Notes under the pieces: generated by a model | What the model was told of the DNA's origin: nothing | Database searches by the model: none | The model's input: the letters and a program-made list of their open reading frames with translations, nothing else | Part shown: piece after piece, positions 4,814 through 8,871 of the stretch | Layout of the letters: each line of letters starts with the position of its first letter | Position numbering within the stretch: position 1 is the first letter of the stretch | DNA from: Archaeoglobales archaeon | GTDB lineage: Archaea; Halobacteriota; Archaeoglobi; Archaeoglobales; Archaeoglobaceae | Direction of reading: 5' to 3' | Length of the DNA stretch: 8,871 bases | Assembly: GCA_003662985.1 (NCBI GenBank) | Contig: QMZD01000053.1 | Coordinates: forward strand, 1-8,871 | Translations under genes and position numbers: made by a program

Positions 4814-5878
4814 CTATCGCGAATATATTGTAAGGATATCACCATCGTAAAGTATGTGATCCAGTCCCACCCTCTGCCCGTCGAATCTCACGGAAGGGCC
4901 ACGAACCTTTGCGTACTTGAAGTTCTCGTACATTTTTCTATGAAGTTTTTTACAAACATCTCCAACTGTTGAACCCCTCCGAACGATCATCGGTTCATCC
5001 ATATTCGCTTTGCCTCCGGGTGGTTTTAGGTAGATTCTTATGAAGTCTAGTTTCTCGTATATTTTCTTCGAAAGCAAATCCAGATTGACTCTCTTTTCAG
5101 CTGAAACTGGCAAAACATCGTCAGAAAGCTCAGGCTGGTACAGATCGATCTTGTTGACGACAACTATAGCTGGGATGTAAACCCTGTTTCTCAGCACAGC
5201 ATCGATTAGTCTCTCAACGGTGACATCCTCTCTGATGAGAACCTCGGCGTTGTGAATCTTGTACTCTCTCAATACCTCAACTATCGTTCTCTCATCGAGG
5301 GAAAGGGGTACGGTAGAGGTTATCTTTATACCTCCCCTATCCCTCTTTTTCACGTAGACCTCTGGAGGTTTTTGATTGAGTCTTATTCCTCCATTGTAGA
5401 GTTCCTTTTTAATTATCTCGATTGAATGGAGATTAAAGGGGTCAGCTAAGATTATCACGAGGTCTGAACTCCTGACTGCCGATATAATCTCCCTCCCCCT
5501 ACCTTTACCTCTCGAAGCCCCCTCAACGATGCCTGGGAGGTCTATTATTTGAATCTTCGCGCCATTGTATTCGAGCATCCCGGGTACAGGCTTTAGGGTT
5601 GTGAAATCGTATATTCCGACTTCGCTTTTCGCCCCAGTCAGAGCATTGAGGAGAGAAGACTTTCCGACTGATGGAAATCCCACTATTACAGCGGTTGCAT
5701 CACCCTCTTTTTTAATTGCAAAAGCTGGTTTTCCAGACTTCTTTACCTGTCTTTCAGCTTCCTCTCTAAGCCTTGACAGCTTCGCCTTGAGTCTGCCTAT
5801 GTGATGTTCTGTGGCTTTGTTGTAGGGAGTGTTTTTTATCTCCTCTTCGAGCTGTTTTATCTGCTCCTCAATGCCCAT
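4814..5878 (-). CDS. DRG-family (Obg-related) GTPase with TGS domain
   Basis: A 354-residue GTPase of the DRG family, which binds ribosomes and is found in all archaea and eukaryotes (usually about 365 residues). Domains in order: an N-terminal helical hairpin (1-55) with GIEEQIKQLEEEIKNTPYN and HHIGRLKAKLS, typical of DRG; the G domain with G1 GFPSVGKSS at 67-75, G2 YDFTTLKPVPG near 90-100, G3 DLPG at 113-116 followed by the glycine-rich GASRGKGRGRE, G4 NKID at 242-245 and G5 SAEK at 259-262; and a C-terminal TGS domain (about 280-354). All nucleotide-binding motifs are intact. The start is ATG 5878 or a GTG two codons earlier at 5884; neither has a ribosome site, and a TATA-like box at 5900-5911 fits a leaderless message. 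It is divergent from dphB, another translation gene. Confidence 0.94.
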   Translation of the reverse strand: MGIEEQIKQLEEEIKNTPYNKATEHHIGRLKAKLSRLREEAERQVKKSGKPAFAIKKEGDATAVIVGFPSVGKSSLLNALTGAKSEVGIYDFTTLKPVPGMLEYNGAKIQIIDLPGIVEGASRGKGRGREIISAVRSSDLVIILADPFNLHSIEIIKKELYNGGIRLNQKPPEVYVKKRDRGGIKITSTVPLSLDERTIVEVLREYKIHNAEVLIREDVTVERLIDAVLRNRVYIPAIVVVNKIDLYQPELSDDVLPVSAEKRVNLDLLSKKIYEKLDFIRIYLKPPGGKANMDEPMIVRRGSTVGDVCKKLHRKMYENFKYAKVRGPSVRFDGQRVGLDHILYDGDILTIYSR

Positions 5879-5899
5879 CTGCACGGAAATGGGGGGAAT

Positions 5900-5911
5900 G
5901 GTAAAAAAGTT
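5900..5911 (-). promoter_or_regulatory. TATA-like box of the GTPase gene
   Basis: The minus strand has AACTTTTTTACC centred about 27 bases before the ATG at 5878. It is weaker than the other boxes in the window because it lacks the alternating T/A core. It predicts a leaderless or nearly leaderless mRNA. Confidence 0.4.
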
Positions 5912-5960
5912 TTTTCAAGCCTCAATGACACCCGAATTTGACTTGGATTTGATACCCCAA

Positions 5961-5970
5961 CTCTTAAAAT
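5961..5970 (+). promoter_or_regulatory. TATA box of dphB
   Basis: CTCTTAAAAT is centred about 25 bases before the ATG at 5991, with no ribosome site between. A leaderless dphB mRNA is predicted. The divergent spacer 5879-5990 holds only this box and that of the GTPase gene. Confidence 0.5.
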
Positions 5971-5990
5971 CTCAGCATCCAATCTCTTTT

Positions 5991-6755
5991 ATGCTCATTT
6001 TCATCGGCACGGGAATCTGGGATGAAATGGATATAAGTCTGAGGGGCTTGGAAGCAGCCAAAAATGCGGATGAGGTTTATGCAGAGTTCTATACCTCAAA
6101 ACCCGCGACAAATGCTAAGAAATTAAGTAAACTACTGGGTAAAGAGGTTAGAGTTTTAGAACGAAGTGATTTAGAGGAGAACAGCATAGAAATCGTAAAA
6201 AAAGCGAGGGAAATTGACATCGCCATCCTGATTCCGGGAGATCCGATGATTGCCACGACGCATGCGGCAATAAGGGTTCAGGCAAAACAGAATGGAGTGG
6301 AAACGAAGATAATCCACTCTTCGAGCATCATCAGTGCGGTATGTGGGATAACCGGCCTTCATAACTATCGATTTGGGAAGTCTGCAACTATAAGCTATCC
6401 CTATGGTGTGATTTCATCCTTTCCTGCTGAAACTGTAAAGATCAACCAAAAGATAAACGCCCACACTCTGCTCTTCCTTGACCTCCATCCCGAGCCAATG
6501 AAAATCGATGAGGCCATTTCAATTTTAGAGAAATCTGATAGAGAACTCTTAAATCTCTTCGCGGTTGGAATAGCTAGAGCAGGATCGGAAGGCTGCGTAG
6601 TGAAATGTGATAGACTAAAAAATCTGAAAAAATTCGAATTTGGCCCTCCAATGCATGTACTGGTTATTCTAGCCCCAAAAATCCATATTACTGAATTCGA
6701 ATATCTGAAAGAATTTGCAAACGCTCCATCAGAACTTGAGGCTATTGTAGAATAA
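5991..6755 (+). CDS. dphB: diphthine synthase
   Basis: A 254-residue S-adenosylmethionine-dependent methyltransferase that methylates the modified histidine of elongation factor 2 on the way to diphthamide. It belongs to the tetrapyrrole-methylase fold (Dph5). Visible: the N-terminal MLIFIGTGIWDEMDISLRGL, the AEFYTS segment at 31-36, the SAM-contacting GDPMIATTHA at 83-92, SSIISAVCGITGLHNYRFG at 111-129, and the IARAGSEG block at 194-201. Archaeal homologues are about 250-265 residues, so the ATG at 5991 is right; the open frame continues upstream to 5829 but that part overlaps the GTPase gene and resembles nothing. Leu3 is replaced by Ile and GLG by GTG, minor differences. The last residues (SELEAIVE) are charged as in relatives. 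It stands alone, with its own promoter and a terminator-like hairpin. Confidence 0.95.
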   Translation: MLIFIGTGIWDEMDISLRGLEAAKNADEVYAEFYTSKPATNAKKLSKLLGKEVRVLERSDLEENSIEIVKKAREIDIAILIPGDPMIATTHAAIRVQAKQNGVETKIIHSSSIISAVCGITGLHNYRFGKSATISYPYGVISSFPAETVKINQKINAHTLLFLDLHPEPMKIDEAISILEKSDRELLNLFAVGIARAGSEGCVVKCDRLKNLKKFEFGPPMHVLVILAPKIHITEFEYLKEFANAPSELEAIVE

Positions 6756-6781
6756 TCTGTTGTATCTCCACAAAGAAGTTC

Positions 6782-6802
6782 AAAAATAAAAGACTTATTT
6801 TT
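6782..6802 (+). terminator. terminator-like hairpin after dphB
   Basis: AAAAATAA at 6782-6789 and TTATTTTT at 6795-6802 form a perfect 8-bp inverted repeat with a 5-base loop, ending in a T5 run. It lies 26 bases after the dphB stop. The stem is all A/T, so the T run may matter more than the stem. Confidence 0.5.
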
Positions 6803-6828
6803 CATTAACACTGTAAAATTATATTTTG

Positions 6829-6838
6829 TTAGTACTAA
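6829..6838. promoter_or_regulatory. 10-bp palindrome upstream of the radical SAM promoter
   Basis: TTAGTACTAA is a perfect palindrome, about 17 bases before the TATA core at 6857. This is a position where archaeal activators bind, but the site is short and the region is very AT-rich. Confidence 0.25.
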
Positions 6839-6854
6839 AAAAATATTTAGAAAA

Positions 6855-6865
6855 GATATATATAC
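6855..6865 (+). promoter_or_regulatory. TATA box of the radical SAM gene
   Basis: GATATATATAC, preceded by AGAAAA as possible BRE. It predicts a transcription start near 6885-6888, which leaves at most about a dozen bases before the ATG at 6899. Confidence 0.6.
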
Positions 6866-6893
6866 TCTGGAGAACAAACAATATATTTGGTGG

Positions 6894-6915
6894 CGGATAT
6901 GCAGAACCATATCCG
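6894..6915 (+). promoter_or_regulatory. perfect 8-bp inverted repeat over the start codon
   Basis: CGGATATG at 6894-6901 and CATATCCG at 6908-6915 are exact reverse complements around the loop CAGAAC. A G-U pair (6893/6916) could extend the RNA stem to nine. The ATG at 6899-6901 is the last three bases of the left arm, and GGTGG at 6889-6893 lies just before it. With the predicted transcription start, this is a hairpin a few bases from the mRNA 5' end, or a DNA operator near +10 to +30. Confidence 0.55.
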
Positions 6916-8335
6916 TAGATCTGAGGTCTCTCTTCCCAGGGCCGATGAGGCTGCAAAAATTCATGAGGTGATTTACTATCTCAAGAGATTATTTGAGAAC
7001 CCGGTTGCTAAAAATTTAATCTCAAAAATCTCAACTCCAAAAAGACTTGAAAAGATTCTCTCCATTTATTGTGGTATTGATGAGCCCTCGGGAATTAAAG
7101 AGAAAATTTATGCAAAAGGAATTACTGAACTAATTGCAAAGGCAGCGGAGAAATTCGATATTGATGAAAACCTGCTTAGGGAAGGATTGAAAGATCCGTA
7201 CTATAGGAGAGGAGTTGCGAACGTTGTTGCGGGGATAGCAAAATATGGTATAACCGTACCTCAAAAACTCTACGCCCCGTTTTTGGTCGTCTGGAATTTC
7301 ACCAGAAAATGTAATCTTCGCTGCAAGCACTGTTACGCTAACGCTGGAAAAGCTGATGATGAACTCTCGTTTGCCGAGAAGCTCGAGTTGGTAAGACAGC
7401 TCGATGATGCAGGAGTAGTTGCGATATCCTTTTCTGGTGGAGAACCACTCATCCATAGAGATTTCTGGAAGGTAGCAAAATTCGCTGCTGACCTCGGTTT
7501 TCATGTCAGCGTTGCCACGAATGGTACCCTTATCACCCCTGAAGTTGCAGAGAGGATGAAAGAGATAGGAGTGAACTACGTTGAGGTGAGCTTGGATGCG
7601 GCAACTCCCGAAATCCATGATAGCTTTAGGGGTGTGGAGGGGGCTTTTGATAGAGCTTTGGAAGGAATCAAGAATTGTGTAAAAGCGGGAATCCAAACGG
7701 GAATTGCTACAACGGCTACGAAGCTCAACATTTTCGAGATTCCTGAAATAATTTCGCTTGCAGAAGACCTTGGCGTTTATAGACTGGTTGTTTTCAACTT
7801 TATACCCACTGGAAGAGGCAAGGAAATTACAAAGCTTGACCTCAATGTAGATGAAAGAAAATGGCTCCTCGAACTCCTCTATGATGCCCTGCAGAAAAGC
7901 CATCTGCAGGTTCTCTCCACTTCACCTCTCTATGCAGTTGTTGCGGTCGAGAAGGTTCTTCAGGGAAAAGGTAAAAGAATGACACCCACCCACTTTGCAG
8001 ACGTTTGTATGCCATCTGACAGCGCTCTTGTACTATCAGATTTTCTAGGTGGGTGTGGTGCAGGCAGGCTTTATTGTGGGATCCAGCCAAATGGAGACAT
8101 CACACCATGTGTCTTTATTCCTGTTGTAGTCGGAAATTATCGGAGGGGTTTTCTGAAAATATGGCAGGAAAATAGCATACTTGAGTCTTTGAGGGATAGG
8201 GATAGCCCTGATTATGCCTGCAAAGACTGTGATTTCAAGTATATCTGCGGTGGCTGTAGGGCGAGAGCGTATGGATACTTTGGTGACCTTAAAGGTATGG
8301 ATCCAGGGTGTTTCATCGGCTCTGCGGATGTTTAA
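6899..8335 (+). CDS. radical SAM/SPASM domain protein
   Basis: A 478-residue iron-sulphur enzyme. The radical SAM core starts near residue 128 (FLVVWNFTRKCNLRCKHCYAN) with the cluster motif Cys138-x3-Cys142-x2-Cys145, the GGEP SAM-binding segment at 180-183, and conserved ATNGTL and VEVSLDAATPEIHD strands. A C-terminal SPASM-type region holds Cys386, Cys393, Cys404, Cys441, Cys444, Cys450, Cys453 and Cys471, enough for two auxiliary [4Fe-4S] clusters. An N-terminal alpha-helical domain (about 25-125) is typical of a broad archaeal family I recall, in which it often has a CxxCG motif; here only Cys58 is present. SPASM enzymes modify peptides or cofactors, and relatives act in haem and tungsten/molybdenum cofactor maturation; the substrate here is unknown. 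No precursor peptide gene is seen beside it. Start codon: ATG 6899 with GGTGG before it; TTG 6887 and GTG 6890 are leaderless alternatives. Confidence 0.92.
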   Translation: MQNHIRRSEVSLPRADEAAKIHEVIYYLKRLFENPVAKNLISKISTPKRLEKILSIYCGIDEPSGIKEKIYAKGITELIAKAAEKFDIDENLLREGLKDPYYRRGVANVVAGIAKYGITVPQKLYAPFLVVWNFTRKCNLRCKHCYANAGKADDELSFAEKLELVRQLDDAGVVAISFSGGEPLIHRDFWKVAKFAADLGFHVSVATNGTLITPEVAERMKEIGVNYVEVSLDAATPEIHDSFRGVEGAFDRALEGIKNCVKAGIQTGIATTATKLNIFEIPEIISLAEDLGVYRLVVFNFIPTGRGKEITKLDLNVDERKWLLELLYDALQKSHLQVLSTSPLYAVVAVEKVLQGKGKRMTPTHFADVCMPSDSALVLSDFLGGCGAGRLYCGIQPNGDITPCVFIPVVVGNYRRGFLKIWQENSILESLRDRDSPDYACKDCDFKYICGGCRARAYGYFGDLKGMDPGCFIGSADV

Positions 8336-8337
8336 TC

Positions 8338-8357
8338 AATTAATTAAATTAATTTTT
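8338..8357 (+). terminator. AT-only repeat and T tract after the radical SAM gene
   Basis: AATTAATT occurs at 8338-8345 and 8347-8354, each copy self-complementary, followed by a T5 run ending at 8357 and another T6 run at 8373-8378. T runs are sufficient for archaeal termination. The remaining spacer to 8455 is AT-rich; a weak GTTGA/TCAAC pair (8409-8413, 8439-8443) is followed by T runs on both strands and may end the two convergent genes. I see no gene in 8336-8455. Confidence 0.4.
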
Positions 8358-8399
8358 AATTAAATCTTTTAATTTTTTGAATTTATCTTACTATTTTAG

Positions 8400-8411
8400 T
8401 TAAAAATCGTT
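8400..8411 (-). terminator. T-tract after the LivF-like gene
   Basis: On the minus strand AACGATTTTTAA lies about 45 bases after the stop at 8456. It is identical to the 12 bases just after the GTPase gene at 4800-4811. T5 runs are plausible termination signals; the shared flank may be coincidence. Confidence 0.3.
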
Positions 8412-8455
8412 GACTTAATTAAATTAGCTTTGAGGCAATCAACTTTTGCTTTAGA

Positions 8456-8871
8456 TCACGCTTCGACTATTTCCCCTCTTTTTATCCTATAGACGATATC
8501 TGCAAAGCTCTTGACGTGGGAAATATTTGACTCTGCAAGAAGAACGGATATTCCCTCGTTTTTCATCTCTTCTATTCCATTTGCAAATCTTGACCGAACG
8601 ATTGGGGCCAAACCCTCCAACGGCTCATCAAGTAAAACGAGTGATGGGCTGGTTGCAAGTGCCCTCGCTATGGCCACCATCTTCTGTTGGCCACCACTGA
8701 GTGTGTAGGCGAGTCTGTGAGTCTGATCTTTTAGTTCAGGGAAGATTCTGAAAACTCTTTCTGCAATCTCCTCATCGCTGATGCCAAGTATTTTAGCCGG
8801 AAAGGTTACGTTCTCCCAGACCGTAAAATCTGGATAAAGTCTTCTATCTTCTGGAGCGTAGCCGATTCCAA
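8456..8871 (-). CDS. livF: LivF-like ABC transporter ATP-binding protein (C-terminal part)
   Basis: The frame is open from the window edge (first whole codon at 8869) to a TGA at 8456, giving the last 137 residues of an ABC ATPase; family members are about 230-240 residues, so the Walker A half lies outside. Visible: GIGYAPEDRRLYPDFTVWEN, the LivF-type segment after the Q-loop; the signature LSGGQQ at 57-62; Walker B LVLLDEP at 77-83; the D-loop EGLAP; and LLAESN at 110-115 where most ABC ATPases have the switch His. LivF proteins typically have LLVEQN there, so loss of His is normal for this group. LivF with LivG powers uptake of branched-chain amino acids or, in relatives, amides and urea; the substrate cannot be told. 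It is convergent with the radical SAM gene. Confidence 0.88.
   Translation of the reverse strand, partial: GIGYAPEDRRLYPDFTVWENVTFPAKILGISDEEIAERVFRIFPELKDQTHRLAYTLSGGQQKMVAIARALATSPSLVLLDEPLEGLAPIVRSRFANGIEEMKNEGISVLLAESNISHVKSFADIVYRIKRGEIVEA

Noticed and set aside
5829..5990. 54-codon upstream extension of dphB
   Set aside because: It overlaps the GTPase gene on the other strand, has no resemblance to diphthine synthase, and the TATA box and family N-terminus both point to ATG 5991.
7130..7903. 257-residue open frame on the minus strand within the radical SAM gene
   Set aside because: Antisense shadow; the plus strand encodes an unambiguous radical SAM enzyme with all cluster cysteines.
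7888..7910. 7-bp inverted repeat CCTGCAG/CTGCAGG inside the radical SAM gene
   Set aside because: It results from the Leu-Gln pair encoded twice as CTG CAG, which is self-complementary; no need for a structural role.
8336..8455. Short AATTAATT repeats as a possible CRISPR leader or origin element
   Set aside because: Only two abutting copies of a simple AT word without spacers, replication gene or conserved origin box; best read as a convergent terminator region.

Overview
The window looks like a chromosomal segment of a thermophilic euryarchaeon, most like Archaeoglobales (Archaeoglobus, Ferroglobus or Geoglobus). Reasons: an archaeal diphthine synthase, an archaeal DRG-type GTPase with TGS domain, an archaeal coiled-coil protein of the COG1340 type, short AT-rich TATA-like boxes about 25 bases before several start codons (suggesting leaderless mRNAs), GGTGAT-type Shine-Dalgarno sites, and Lys/Glu-rich proteins. 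The genus is inferred from general resemblance only.

Layout. Plus strand, 1-2892: a possible tail of an upstream gene, a small Mth938-like protein, serine hydroxymethyltransferase (glyA) with its own TATA box, a spacer of about 270 bases holding a hairpin, a C-rich tract and a tiny ORF, then a 286-residue coiled-coil protein. Minus strand, 4735-2906: a compact five-gene run read leftward: CPYC thioredoxin/glutaredoxin-like protein, WCMPC thioredoxin, winged-helix regulator, two-cluster ferredoxin, and an unrecognised 201-residue protein. Its first gene has a TATA box, an inverted repeat near the predicted transcription start and a Shine-Dalgarno site. Minus strand, 5878-4814: DRG-family GTPase, divergent from dphB on the plus strand (5991-6755). 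Plus strand, 6899-8335: a radical SAM/SPASM protein with a strong TATA box and a perfect 8-bp inverted repeat covering its likely start codon. Minus strand, 8871-8456: the C-terminal 137 residues of a LivF-like ABC ATPase that runs off the window.

How the genes fit together. Most are conserved housekeeping functions: one-carbon/glycine metabolism (glyA), translation (dphB modifying EF-2, DRG GTPase on the ribosome) and amino-acid or other substrate uptake (LivF-like). The most system-like part is the redox run at 4735-2906, where two dithiol proteins, an iron-sulphur electron carrier, a regulator with two N-terminal cysteines and an unknown protein are packed with gaps of 3, 3 and 11 bases among the last four genes. 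I infer a thiol/iron-sulphur redox operon controlled by its own regulator; no function is proven. No mobile element, CRISPR array, tRNA or rRNA was seen.
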